DNA of 64,000 bases from Roseiarcus sp963783175 (GTDB taxonomy: Bacteria > Pseudomonadota > Alphaproteobacteria > Rhizobiales > Beijerinckiaceae), in the NCBI GenBank assembly GCA_963783175.1, contig CAWANG010000005.1:50262-114261 (forward strand), in the 5' to 3' direction. Positions within the stretch are counted from its first letter, which is position 1, and the number at the start of each line of letters is the position of its first letter. Position numbers and translations under genes: made by a program. The notes beneath the pieces were generated by a model. It saw only the letters and a program-made list of their open reading frames with translations. It did not search any database and was not told the DNA's origin. Positions 17,921-26,729 of the stretch are shown piece by piece.

Positions 17921-18766
17921 TCAGGATTGCTCGAGCGGCTTGAGCGTCTCGGAGCGGGGGCGCATCGCGCGCTCTTTGCGGCGAGCGAGCAGCTTTTGAG
18001 GGTCACGGTAGACGATGCGCCGCCAGCCTCTCAATTGAAAGGCCTCCCAGCGGTCTTCCGGCTGGGCGAGCCGGTCAGCGATCGCGTAGAGCGCGGCCGG
18101 ATGCGCCCCAAGGCCGAAGTGGCTCGAATCGATGACGATATTCTCCGCCAGATCCCGGCGCGTCTCAATGCTGCAGCGCCAGGACACGATTCCATCGCTG
18201 GGGCTCCAGATTGACGTTGTCGGCACAGGCGGCGCCGTCTTGAGCGGGCCATGAAGATCTTGCGAGCCGATATGATGGCCGCTGGCGAATTCGTAAAGGC
18301 GCCATGCGTTCGTCGCGCGTGGATGACCAGTGAACGGAGAGCCCAACGTTATCACGAGACGCACCATTTCCGGCGACAGTTTCGCCAGTTCGCGTGCGTA
18401 TAAGCCGCCGAGGCTCCACCCGACGACGCTCACGGTTCGTCCATGTTCGGAAAAGAGCGAGCGCAACGTGTCGTGGGCGCGCTCTAGAACGCCTGCCCGC
18501 AGTCCCAGATTGAGCCCCTGGCCCCATCCGGACGCCGCGTAGCCGCGGGACTTCAAAAAGCGGCGCAGAATCGCCGTGGTCGCGTCGCCCGCGGCCAGCC
18601 CCGGCAGCACCAGCACTGGATGGCCGTCGCCTTTCGGCGCCGCGCCCCAGATCGGGCGCATGAGAATGGTGGCGTAGTGCTCGGGAAACGCACGCGCCTC
18701 GAGCAACCGCAATAACATCCCCGGCGCCCGGTCATGGTTGCGCGGCGGATGCACGCCCGAAGCCAT
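17921..18766 (-). CDS. Alpha/beta fold hydrolase, paralogue of the 15.3 kb gene
   Basis: The start at 18766 (MASGVHPPRN) is chosen because GAGGAGG lies seven bases ahead of it; an ATG at 18772 is too close and one at 18820 lacks such a site. The roughly 280-residue protein has VLVLPGLAAGDATT, the elbow GWSLGG (Ser118), LVITLGSPFTGHP, SPSDGIVSW and SSHFGLGAHPAAL. These are the same landmarks as in the hydrolase 2 kb upstream, so the two arose by duplication. It converges on the acyl-CoA ligase gene with a 26-base gap. It probably cleaves a lipid ester; the substrate is unknown. Confidence 0.84.
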   Translation of the reverse strand: MASGVHPPRNHDRAPGMLLRLLEARAFPEHYATILMRPIWGAAPKGDGHPVLVLPGLAAGDATTAILRRFLKSRGYAASGWGQGLNLGLRAGVLERAHDTLRSLFSEHGRTVSVVGWSLGGLYARELAKLSPEMVRLVITLGSPFTGHPRATNAWRLYEFASGHHIGSQDLHGPLKTAPPVPTTSIWSPSDGIVSWRCSIETRRDLAENIVIDSSHFGLGAHPAALYAIADRLAQPEDRWEAFQLRGWRRIVYRDPQKLLARRKERAMRPRSETLKPLEQS

Positions 18767-18924
18767 AAGCATTCCTCCTCTGGTCGGCGCCAATGTGGGG
18801 GCCACGTTGAGCCCGGTCAAGGTCGCCGATCGTTGGTGGGCCTCTGCGCCCCTGACGTCGCGAGCCTCGGCAAGCTGAACGTCGCTAACAGCGACAAATT
18901 CGTCGTCGGCGGATCGGCACCCCG

Positions 18925-19711
18925 CAGACGGCGCTGTTTCCGCCGCCCCTGCTGAGGCAAAGCGGACGCGAGCCGGGGGGCGTCATTGTCAAAGGGCTGA
19001 GCGGAGGCGCGTTGAAGGATTTCGCCTTCACGGCCCAGTCTGGAGAAGTCGTCGGTTTTGCCGGGCTTGAAGGCTCCGGCGTCGCGACATTGTTCGGCAT
19101 GCTGTTCGGAACGCAGAAGGCGCGCGCCGGCGACCTGATCTTTCCGGACTCGGGGGACTGCCGCGCGGCCCCACCGAGGCGGCTCGCCGCGGCATTGCGC
19201 TCGTTCCCTCTGACCGGCGCCGAAACGGCCTGATGCTCGACAAAAGCGTGCTGTTCAACATGAGCCACGTTGCGATTGGCGCGCTCAAGGACGGGCTGCC
19301 GTGGTTCGACCATGGGACGGCGCTGGAACGGGCGGTGCGACAAATCAACCGCCTGCGCATCAAGACCCGTTCGCCGGAAGGCTTGGCCAGTCAGCTGTCC
19401 GGCGGCAATCAGCAAAAGACAGTGGTCGGCAAATGGCTGGAAGTTGCGCCGAGGGTGATTCTGCTGGACGATCCCACCCGTGGCGTCGATGTCGGCGCCA
19501 AGCGCGAAATCTATGCGCTGATCCGGCGGGTTTCGGCCGATGGCCGTATCGTTCTGTTCAGCTCGACCGAGCTGCCGGAGCTTATCGGACTGTGCGATCG
19601 CATTATCGTGCTTTATCGCGGCCGGATCGCGGGCGAGATCAAGGGGGCGAGATCGACGGGCCCGCTCTGCTGCACGCAATCAACACCGGCGAAATCCTAC
19701 GGACGGCATAG
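18925..19711 (+). pseudogene. Sugar ABC transporter ATPase remnant (second nucleotide-binding domain only, two frame breaks)
   Basis: Only the second half of a duplicated sugar-import ATPase is present: VIVKGLSGGALKDFAFTAQS, GFAGLEGSGVATLFGMLFG, LVPSDRRRNGLMLDKSVLF, the signature LSGGNQQKTVVGKWL, the Walker B VILLDDPTRGVDVGAK and a C-terminal GEIDGPALLHAINTGEI. The first domain with its Walker A is absent. The frame changes twice, each time at a five-G run (19152-19156 and 19643-19647) where six G would keep the family frame. Walker B has Asp in place of the usual Glu (LDD for LDE). It precedes rhaM, an SDR and a permease, so it is the residue of a transport operon. Confidence 0.8.
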
Positions 19712-19766
19712 GAATGCGCGCCGCTGGCCCCGAGCCCATTGCACCGCCAACCAGGAAGGAACTCCT

Positions 19767-20099
19767 ATGATACGTCGCGCTTTCACGATGCGCCTGCAAC
19801 CCGGTAAGCTCGCCGAATACAAACACTTTCACGACAACGTGTGGCCAGAACTGGTCGCAGAGATCGAGAAGAGCGGCATCGCCTCGATGACGATATTCGA
19901 GAACGATCCGGTTCTGTTTCTGTATTCGGAAATCATAGACGAGAATGCCTGGGACGAGCTTTGGCGCACCAAGATCCACGACAGATGGTCGCGAGAGGCG
20001 ATGAACCCGCTGATGTTCTTTCGCGACGATGGGATCGTCGACTCGAGCACCCTTCGGGAGGTCTTCCACCTGGAAACCAAAGCCGGCGCGCCGCGATGA
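19767..20099 (+). CDS. rhaM: L-rhamnose mutarotase (RhaM/FucU-type)
   Basis: A 110-residue protein starting MIRRAFTMRLQPGKLAEY, with HDNVWPELVAEIEKSGI, YSEIIDENAWDELW, and a C-terminal SSTLREVFHL that matches the RhaM family end. The family interconverts alpha and beta anomers of L-rhamnose; related proteins act on L-fucose. The start is ATG 19767, after a GGAAGGA ribosome site. A longer frame joins it to the ABC remnant upstream, but that is a frameshift product. Its stop overlaps the next gene's ATG (ATGA at 20096-20099), so it is translationally coupled to the SDR. It fits with the deoxyhexose catabolic genes of this region. Confidence 0.9.
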   Translation: MIRRAFTMRLQPGKLAEYKHFHDNVWPELVAEIEKSGIASMTIFENDPVLFLYSEIIDENAWDELWRTKIHDRWSREAMNPLMFFRDDGIVDSSTLREVFHLETKAGAPR

Positions 20100-20917
20100 C
20101 GGATCTTAGTGGAAAGTTCGCCGCGGTCACTGGAGCGAGCCGGGGTCTCGGCCAGCGCGTCGCTGTTCGGCTCGCGGCTCATGGCGCGGCGCTCGTGCTT
20201 GTCGCCCGAAGCGAAGCTGCCCTGGCGGCAACCGCGGCCGCTATAATCCAAAAGGGCGGGCGCGCCGAGGTGGTGACGGCCAATTTGAGCGATCCGCGCT
20301 CGCTCGACGCTATCGTCGCAGCGGCCAACCGCGTGGGACCGCCATCGATCCTGGTCAACGCGGCCGGGGTCTTCGGGCCAATCCAACTCATCAAGGACAG
20401 CGATCCGCGCGAGTGGATCGAGACGCTGATGATCAACATGGTCAGCCACTACCTGACCTCGAGGGCCTTTGTCGGCGGAATGATCGATCAGGGCTGGGGC
20501 CGGATCGTCAATCTGACCTCGGCCAATGCGCTGCATCCTCCCGGGCCGCTTCATAGCGCCTACGGGACCAGCAAAGCGGCGCTCAACCACTTCACCCGCC
20601 ATCTGGCCGCAGAGGTCGAGGGGAGCGGCGTCACCGCGAATGTCATCCATCCCGGCGACGTCAAGACGGAGATGTGGGCCGACATCCGCGCCAAGGCCCA
20701 GCAGATTGGCTCTCGCGGAGCGCCGTTCCTGCAATGGGCGGATTGGGTCGAAGAGACGGGCGGCGATGATCCGGAAAAAGCGGCGGATCTGGTCGTGAAT
20801 TTGATGGGCGATGACGCCGCCTCGATCAATGGCCAGTTCTTGTGGATCAAAGACGGATTTCAGGCGCCGATCCCAAGTTGGGGCGCCGCGTCGGAATCGC
20901 TGCCTTGGCAGAAGTAG
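20096..20917 (+). CDS. SDR family oxidoreductase
   Basis: A 273-residue classical short-chain dehydrogenase. The cofactor motif is TGASRGLG, followed by VNAAGVFGP, LTSANALHP and the catalytic YGTSK. The C-terminus is longer than usual, with a WIKDGFQAPIPSWG end. It starts at ATG 20096, overlapping the stop of the mutarotase gene, so it was probably part of the same sugar operon. A sugar or sugar-acid dehydrogenase role (L-fucose, L-rhamnose or a 2-keto-3-deoxy acid) is likely from context, but SDR substrate cannot be read from sequence. Confidence 0.86.
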   Translation: MTDLSGKFAAVTGASRGLGQRVAVRLAAHGAALVLVARSEAALAATAAAIIQKGGRAEVVTANLSDPRSLDAIVAAANRVGPPSILVNAAGVFGPIQLIKDSDPREWIETLMINMVSHYLTSRAFVGGMIDQGWGRIVNLTSANALHPPGPLHSAYGTSKAALNHFTRHLAAEVEGSGVTANVIHPGDVKTEMWADIRAKAQQIGSRGAPFLQWADWVEETGGDDPEKAADLVVNLMGDDAASINGQFLWIKDGFQAPIPSWGAASESLPWQK

Positions 20918-20933
20918 CCTGAGGGGCCTTCCG

Positions 20934-21935
20934 TTGTCGCCAGAACCCGAAGCTTCCGAAGTTCCGGCTCTGCGCCGGCGCTCGTTTCGGCTGCCCGAGG
21001 AAATCGGCGTCATCGTCGCTTTGCTGGCAATGATCGTCGTCATCGGCGTCGCACGACCACGCTTTCTCAATCCGATCAATCTCCTGACGATCCTCGGCAA
21101 CACCACGTTCCAGGGCATGCTGTCGCTGGGCATGGTTTTTCTGCTGGCCATTCGCGAAATCGATCTTTCGGTCGGGTGGATGTTCAATTTTTCCGCGGTC
21201 GTCGCCGCGCTGATGATGGTGGCGGGATTCAACCCCTGGCTCGCCGCGCTTGGGGGCGTGGGCTTCGGCGCTGTTCTGGGCCTCGTCAACGGCGTGCTCG
21301 CAATCGGCCTGGGGCTCCCCTCGATCATCGTCACGCTGGGCACATATTCAATGTTCGAGGGACTGTCGCTCGTCGCCAACCAAGGTCGCGCTGTGTTTCC
21401 GAGCGACCAATCGAGCAGCTTCTTCGCCTTCGCCTCGATGAAGCTGTTTCGCGTCGTTCCGGTCGTTGGGATTCTTTTTGTCGCGCTGGCAGCTGTCCTG
21501 CACGTCGTGCTTCACCGCACCCGGTTCGGCTATCGAGTGCAGGCAGTGGGAAGCAACCCCGAGGCCGCCCGCTTTGCCGGGATTCCAATCGCACTTGTAC
21601 GCGTGCAGACGCTGGTCCTGATGGGCGCCATCTGCGGGCTTTCGGGCGCCACGTATGTCGGCTTCCGCGGCGCAATCGATCCGCAGGAAGGGGCCGACTT
21701 CGCGCTTATTGTGATCGCAGCAGTGATCATCGGCGGGACCCCCCTCTCCGGCGGTTGGGGAACGGTCATCGGCGCCGTTGTCGGCATGCTGATCATTCAG
21801 GTGATCAGCAGCGGCATCATTTTCTTCGGCATCGATGCGACCTGGAGCACCTTCGTCACCGGCGCCGTCATTGTGCTCGCCGTCGCCCTCGATCAGATCG
21901 TGAAGCGTCAGAGAGAGAGACGCCTGCCTTCCTAG
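20934..21935 (+). CDS. Sugar ABC transporter permease (RbsC/RhaP-like)
   Basis: A 333-residue inner-membrane permease of the ribose-type branch. I take TTG 20934 as start (MSPEPEASEV), with GAGGGG seven bases ahead and just after the SDR stop. Hydrophobic segments begin at IGVIVALLAMIVVIGVA. The family motifs REIDLSVGWMFNFSAVVAA, NGVLAIGLGLPSIIVTLGT, GSNPEAARFAGI and the C-terminal IIGGTPLSGGWGTVIGA are all present. The partner ATPase upstream is truncated and no binding protein is adjacent, so transport by this set is doubtful unless other subunits replace them. It converges on the GMC gene with a four-base overlap. Confidence 0.88.
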   Translation: MSPEPEASEVPALRRRSFRLPEEIGVIVALLAMIVVIGVARPRFLNPINLLTILGNTTFQGMLSLGMVFLLAIREIDLSVGWMFNFSAVVAALMMVAGFNPWLAALGGVGFGAVLGLVNGVLAIGLGLPSIIVTLGTYSMFEGLSLVANQGRAVFPSDQSSSFFAFASMKLFRVVPVVGILFVALAAVLHVVLHRTRFGYRVQAVGSNPEAARFAGIPIALVRVQTLVLMGAICGLSGATYVGFRGAIDPQEGADFALIVIAAVIIGGTPLSGGWGTVIGAVVGMLIIQVISSGIIFFGIDATWSTFVTGAVIVLAVALDQIVKRQRERRLPS

Positions 21936-23512
21936 CTCGGCTTGAACCCCGGCGGACTACCGTCGATCCGGCGCTGTTCGCCGGGCAACGAGTTCAGGCG
22001 TTTCGGGTCGATGAAGCGCGCCGCCATTTCGCCAACGACGATAGCGGTCAGATTCGTATTGTGCATGACATTGTCAGGATAAATGCTGGTGTCGGCGACC
22101 CGTAGATTGTCGAAGCCATGGACGCGCAGGTCGGAGCCGACGACCGTAGTCCTATCGCTGGCCGGCCCCATCCTGACCGACCCGGCCTGATGGTGGGCCG
22201 GTCCCATCGCTTCGGTCAATGCTTCGGCGATCGGCTTATCCAGGTCGTCGATCGACACGGCGCCGTGCGATTGAAAGGTTCGCGTCGCCAGCATGGCCTT
22301 GACGAACGAACGAGCGTCGGCGAACCGATCCCGGTCCCGTTGGCTGGTGTTGTAGCGGTGGTCGATCAGCGGGGCGCGCATTGGGTCGACGCTTTGGATG
22401 CGGACTTCGCCGGTCGCCTCCTGGCGGGTAAGATAGGTCCAGAAGCCTGCTCGATTCTCTTCTTCGTCGACTGGAAACGGATGGGTCTGCCACTCGGGCT
22501 CGCCAGAAGCGTTGGCCGGACCGCGCACGTTCGCCGCGAAGAAACGGCCGGTCGTTACGCCGAGCCCTTCCGCCCTGAACAGCATCGGAAAGCCGGGGTG
22601 ATCGGTCAAGTTGCGTCCAACCGGAAGGTCGGCGGCGACTCGGATTCCGAGCGGGCGCAGCCACTCGGCCGGACCGATTCCGGAGCGGTGCAGGATGGCC
22701 GGGCTGTTGTAGACGCCGGCGCTGATGACGATCTCATCGGCAAAAGCAGTTTGCCGCTCCTTTGCGCCGTCGAGATACGTCACACCCTTGGCGCGGTGCC
22801 CTTCGAGAACGATCCGATCGACATAGCTCCCGGCGCGAATGGTTAGGTTTGGCCTGAAGCGAGCGGCCCGCACATAGGTCACGAGCGTGCCGAGGCGCAC
22901 TTCTTTGTAGCGGTTATGCGGCATCGGGCCGACCACGCCCGCCTGGCCGTCGGGCGCGTTGAGGTCCGGCGCTTCTCGCACGCCAAGCTCGACGCAAGCG
23001 TCGTACATGGCGCGATTGACTGGCGCCCAGCTCTGCGGCTTATAGCGCTGGATGACGATCGGCCCGCTGCGGCCGTGAATCGGATCGTCGCCGAAATTGA
23101 CGTCGTTCTCGATCGCAATGAAGAGCGGCAGCACATCGGCCCACGACCAGCCCTTGTTTCCCATCGCGGCCCAGCGATCGAAATCGAACGGGGCGCCGCG
23201 CGCGGCGATCGTCGCGTTGATCATCGACGTGCCGCCGACCAGGCGTCCGCGAGGCACTCGCAAGCTGCGTCCGCCCAATGTGCCAGCGCCGTCGGTATTG
23301 GTGAGATCCCAGTCAAACTCCGGAATCCCGGCGGCGCCGCGCCAATGGTGCTCGCCGCTGAAGGTGAAGAGCGGCGGCACTGTTTCCTCTTGCGGGAAAT
23401 CGGGGCCGGCCTCGAGCAGCAGGACTCTACGCGAGGGATCTTCGGACAGACGCGACGCGACGACGCCGCCGCTTGAGCCCGCGCCGACGACAATCACGTC
23501 ATAGTGGTCCAT
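21932..23512 (-). CDS. GMC family FAD-dependent oxidoreductase
   Basis: A 526-residue GMC flavoenzyme. FAD binding is shown by VIVVGAGSSGGVVASRLSED and LLLEAGPDFP. GGTSMINATIAARG and SPAILHRSGIGPAEWL are family signatures, and the C-terminal active site is HHQAGSVRMGP with HNTNLTAIVVGEMAA. It differs from the GMC protein at 10.8 kb and sits directly downstream of the rhamnose-type binding-protein gene on the same strand. It may oxidise a sugar or polyol hydroxyl (inference). The stop overlaps the convergent permease stop by four bases. Confidence 0.88.
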   Translation of the reverse strand: MDHYDVIVVGAGSSGGVVASRLSEDPSRRVLLLEAGPDFPQEETVPPLFTFSGEHHWRGAAGIPEFDWDLTNTDGAGTLGGRSLRVPRGRLVGGTSMINATIAARGAPFDFDRWAAMGNKGWSWADVLPLFIAIENDVNFGDDPIHGRSGPIVIQRYKPQSWAPVNRAMYDACVELGVREAPDLNAPDGQAGVVGPMPHNRYKEVRLGTLVTYVRAARFRPNLTIRAGSYVDRIVLEGHRAKGVTYLDGAKERQTAFADEIVISAGVYNSPAILHRSGIGPAEWLRPLGIRVAADLPVGRNLTDHPGFPMLFRAEGLGVTTGRFFAANVRGPANASGEPEWQTHPFPVDEEENRAGFWTYLTRQEATGEVRIQSVDPMRAPLIDHRYNTSQRDRDRFADARSFVKAMLATRTFQSHGAVSIDDLDKPIAEALTEAMGPAHHQAGSVRMGPASDRTTVVGSDLRVHGFDNLRVADTSIYPDNVMHNTNLTAIVVGEMAARFIDPKRLNSLPGEQRRIDGSPPGFKPS

Positions 23513-23579
23513 GGCCCTCCCCCATGTGCGCTCTTTGGCGCGGGCTTCAGCCTCTGTGTTTTTCAGAGACGTCGACGAA

Positions 23580-23614
23580 GTCGTCGCGCTGCAGATTCAG
23601 CGATGCGCGACGAC
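23580..23614 (-). terminator. Hairpin between binding-protein gene and GMC gene
   Basis: Perfect 10-base inverted repeat (GTCGTCGCGC at 23580-23589 and its complement at 23605-23614) with a 15-base loop, located 51 bases past the stop of the binding-protein gene. There is no T run after it, so it may stabilise or attenuate the transcript instead of ending it. Confidence 0.35.
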
Positions 23615-23665
23615 CTGGCGTTGATGTCCGTCAGGCGAGTTAGACCAGCTTCCGCGCAAAAGCGA

Positions 23666-24709
23666 CTACTTCGCGGCCGCTTCGACATTGTCCTTGTTGT
23701 ATACCGTGAACGGACCCATCAGGATTCGCAGTCCCTTGGCGCGGGTTGGGTCTTTCGTGATGGTGAATTCGCCCATGCGGCCAGCCTTGAGCTTCGCGCC
23801 TTCTTCCGCCTTGAGAGCGTCGGTAGCGAGCAAATAGGAGGTGTAATAGGTGAGGTAGCCGAGATCGACGAAGCTCCACAAAGCGAATTCCGGAGCGCAG
23901 CCGTTCTTGGTGTAAGCGAGCATTTCGCTTGGTAGGCCGAGACCGCTGATCTTTACCTTGTCGCAGAGCTTCTCGTCCTGCAGCGCCTTCGCAGCGGCGA
24001 CGATGCCGACCGAGGTCGGCGCCATGATCACCTTGAGGTCAGGATATTTGTCGACGAGCGCCTGCGCCTGGGTATAGCTCTTTTCCGACTCGTCGTTGCC
24101 GTAAACGGTGTCGACGAGATCAAGCTTCGCGTATTTGGGATCCTTCAGCGCCGTCTTCATTGCAGCGATCCAGGCATTTTGGTTGGCCGCGTCAGGCGAA
24201 GCCGACAGGATGGCGAACTTGCCGCCGCCGGGCCCCGTGAGGTCGAGCGTCATGTCGGCCATCACCTTCCCTATGTCGGCAAAGTCGACCTGAGCGACGA
24301 ATACGTCTTCGCCCTCGGACGAGGGGATCGGAGAGTCCCAGGTTACGACCTTGATGCCCTTGGCCTGGGCCGCTTTGGCGGCCGGCACGATCTGGTCGCC
24401 AGAGTTGTTGGAAATCATGATCGCCTTCACGCCCTGGGTCGTGGCGTTGGTGACGATCTCGATCTGTCCGGCGACGCTGTTTTGCGGCGTCGGACCGAGG
24501 AATTGCAGCGGGGTCGGGTTCTTCAGCTCTTTTGCCGCTTCTTCAGCGCCCTTGTGCGCCTGATCGAACGGCAGAATTCCAAGGAATTTCGGCAGCAGGA
24601 CCATGCTGACCGCCTTACCCGGCGTCGCCATGGCGTCTTGCGCCAGCGCGCACTGGGGCAGCGCCGCAAGCATCGCGAGCGCCGCGGCGCCCATCAGAAG
24701 TTTTGTCAT
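23666..24709 (-). CDS. rhaS: Rhamnose-type ABC transporter substrate-binding protein
   Basis: Start at 24709 (MTKLLMGAAAL) with GGGAGAG ahead; a longer frame has no signal peptide at its front. The signal peptide is MTKLLMGAAALAMLAALPQ and cleavage is likely after CALAQ. The mature part carries VSMVLLPKFLGILPFDQAH, NSVAGQIEIVTNATTQGVKA, ISNNSGDQIVPA, VTWDSPIPSSEG, SASPDAANQNAW and YGNDESEKSY. This pattern belongs to the RhaS/LsrB-like periplasmic sugar-binding proteins. ATGA overlap with the upstream permease stop shows coupling. It binds a deoxyhexose, most likely L-rhamnose, but L-fucose or an autoinducer-like sugar is possible. Confidence 0.88.
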   Translation of the reverse strand: MTKLLMGAAALAMLAALPQCALAQDAMATPGKAVSMVLLPKFLGILPFDQAHKGAEEAAKELKNPTPLQFLGPTPQNSVAGQIEIVTNATTQGVKAIMISNNSGDQIVPAAKAAQAKGIKVVTWDSPIPSSEGEDVFVAQVDFADIGKVMADMTLDLTGPGGGKFAILSASPDAANQNAWIAAMKTALKDPKYAKLDLVDTVYGNDESEKSYTQAQALVDKYPDLKVIMAPTSVGIVAAAKALQDEKLCDKVKISGLGLPSEMLAYTKNGCAPEFALWSFVDLGYLTYYTSYLLATDALKAEEGAKLKAGRMGEFTITKDPTRAKGLRILMGPFTVYNKDNVEAAAK

Positions 24710-25671
24710 GTTTCTCTCCCTCTCCATTTGTTGGTTAACTCTTGCCACATATTCGGGATCAACACCGAGAGGATGAGAAGCCCCCCGATCACGTAGTTCT
24801 GAGTGTTGCCGGTGATGTCGGCAAGGCCCATTCCGTTGCGAAGGTTCAAGATCACAAGAAGAGCAAGGCCGACCCCAATCAGATTGCCCTTGCCGCCGAA
24901 GATGCTGACCCCTCCCAAAAGGACGGCGGTGATGACGTCGAGCTCGAAGCCCTCCGCCATGTCTCCGCGTACCGACCCCAGGCGCGCAGCATACAGAATT
25001 CCGGCAAGCGCCGCCACAGAGGCCGAGCCAACGAACAAAGCCGCCTTAACGAGGCCAACTCGCACGCCGGAATAGCGGGCGGCCTGAGCGTTGCTTCCGA
25101 CGACATAGACAAGGCGGCCGAAAGCGGAGCCGTGGAGGACGATCGCGAAGAAGATGAAGAGCAGAAAGAAAATCGAAATCGCGGCCGTGAGGGGACCGAT
25201 CAACGCCTGCTGGCCGATCGTGTTGAACCACTCAGGAAAGCCGCCAATCGCGCGATCCTCCAACAGGATCCGGGCGATGCCGCGATATCCGATAAGGCCC
25301 GCAAGAGTGACCGCAAGCGACGGCAGTCCGACCTTCGCAATCCAGAAGGCGTTGTTGAGGCCAGCGAGAATTCCTGCGGCGAGCGCAATGAGGATAGCAG
25401 CCGGCATCGGCGCGCCCGCATGGAACGTCCAGGCCATCACGCAAGCCGCGAGCCCCATCACGGAAGCGACCGAAAGATCGATCTCGCCGCCAATGATCAC
25501 CAGCGCCATTGTCAGCGCGACGATGCTTTTCTCGATCGACAGCTGGAACAGATTGACGAAATTTCCAACGCTCAAGAAGTAGGGCGAACCGACGCTGTTA
25601 AACGCGACGATCGCGACCAGCAGCGCGAGCATCATCGCTTCCCAACTCTTGAGCGTCCCAGCCGCGCTCAT
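24706..25671 (-). CDS. Sugar ABC transporter permease (second of pair)
   Basis: A 321-residue permease of the RbsC/RhaQ type with repeated hydrophobic helices. The family motifs are GGEIDLSVASVMGLAACVMAW, AKVGLPSLAVTLAGL, GSNAQAARYSGVRV and VLLGGVSIFGGKGNLIGVGL. It overlaps the first permease by four bases and the binding-protein gene by four bases, so all are in one operon. The two permeases differ in sequence, as expected for a heterodimeric channel like RhaP/RhaQ. Confidence 0.9.
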   Translation of the reverse strand: MSAAGTLKSWEAMMLALLVAIVAFNSVGSPYFLSVGNFVNLFQLSIEKSIVALTMALVIIGGEIDLSVASVMGLAACVMAWTFHAGAPMPAAILIALAAGILAGLNNAFWIAKVGLPSLAVTLAGLIGYRGIARILLEDRAIGGFPEWFNTIGQQALIGPLTAAISIFFLLFIFFAIVLHGSAFGRLVYVVGSNAQAARYSGVRVGLVKAALFVGSASVAALAGILYAARLGSVRGDMAEGFELDVITAVLLGGVSIFGGKGNLIGVGLALLVILNLRNGMGLADITGNTQNYVIGGLLILSVLIPNMWQELTNKWRGRET

Positions 25672-26729
25672 GGTCGCGATACGCTCTGTTCGCTGGAATC
25701 AGAACCTGTTTCCTTCGCCGCCAACCTTAACTCGGCGCCGCCCCAAAGCTGACGCAAGCGCTGCAAGATCACCGCGTCGCTCGCGACTGCCAGCAAGATA
25801 AGGAGGCCAAGCACCGCGTCGAGCCAGAACTCGCTGATGCCCAAGCGGAAGAGACTCTGCTCAAGCGTGCCGATCATCACGGCGCCGAGCATCGCGCCCG
25901 TTACCGTTCCAGAACCGCCAAAGACATTGACGCCGCCGACGACGACCGCAGCGACCACACTGAGCTCCAGGCCTCGTCCCGCTTCGACCGTAATGTTGCC
26001 GAAGCGCGCCAGAAGCATGAAGCCGGCAAGTCCGGACAGAGCGCCGCAGATGACGAAGGCGAGGAAGACAACGCCTTTTATCGGGAGCCCAATGAGTTGC
26101 GCCGCCTCGGGATTTGATCCGATCGCGTAGAAGCGTCGGGCAAAACTCAAATAGGTCGTGCCTATCTGGAATACGACGACGATCACGAGCGCAAGCATGA
26201 ATAGGGCCCGAATGTCGAGGTTGCCGATCGGCGCAACGTTGACCAATGGAAGATCAATGAGCCACTGCGGCAAGCTGTCGGTCGTCACCGTCTTGGCGCC
26301 GGACAGGTCGACGAGCACGCCGCGGTAGATCGCAAGCGTTCCGAGCGTCACCACGACCGCGGGCACCTTGCCCCAGGCCACGATCACACCATTGACGACG
26401 CCCAGCGCCGCGCCCAGCGCGATCGCGATCGCAACCGCGAGGATGGGATTTATTCCATTGTGGTTGGCGATCAGCGTTCCGACAAAATAGGCGGTGAATC
26501 CGACGATCGAGCCCACGGAGAGGTCGATATTGCGCGTCAACACGACGAGCGTCTGGCCGACCGCGACCACCGTGATGATTGCGACGCTCGACGCAATCCG
26601 ATTGAACGTCCGGAAGCTATAGTAATTGTCGATGAACGACCCGAAGAACACAATGGCCGCCAGGATGAGAACCAGCAGGCTCAGCTCCCGGATCTGCTCC
26701 GGGCGAACCCGACGCTTGAGCCAGTTCAT
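25668..26729 (-). CDS. Sugar ABC transporter permease (first of pair)
   Basis: A 353-residue membrane permease. It begins with a basic, soluble segment (MNWLKRRVRPEQIREL) then hydrophobic segments starting LLVLILAAIVFFGSFI. Motifs are TRNIDLSVGSIVGFTAYFVG, AWGKVPAVVVTLGTLAIYRG, GSNPEAAQLIGLPIKG and VVGGVNVFGGSGTVTGAMLG. Overlaps of four bases with the ATPase gene and the second permease place it in the middle of a coupled operon. It forms half of the inner-membrane channel of a rhamnose-type importer. Confidence 0.9.
   Translation of the reverse strand: MNWLKRRVRPEQIRELSLLVLILAAIVFFGSFIDNYYSFRTFNRIASSVAIITVVAVGQTLVVLTRNIDLSVGSIVGFTAYFVGTLIANHNGINPILAVAIAIALGAALGVVNGVIVAWGKVPAVVVTLGTLAIYRGVLVDLSGAKTVTTDSLPQWLIDLPLVNVAPIGNLDIRALFMLALVIVVVFQIGTTYLSFARRFYAIGSNPEAAQLIGLPIKGVVFLAFVICGALSGLAGFMLLARFGNITVEAGRGLELSVVAAVVVGGVNVFGGSGTVTGAMLGAVMIGTLEQSLFRLGISEFWLDAVLGLLILLAVASDAVILQRLRQLWGGAELRLAAKETGSDSSEQSVSRP

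Noticed and set aside
19233..20099. Apparent fusion of an ABC ATPase with L-rhamnose mutarotase
   Set aside because: The link is non-homologous sequence after a G-tract frame break; the mutarotase has its own ribosome site and ATG at 19767.
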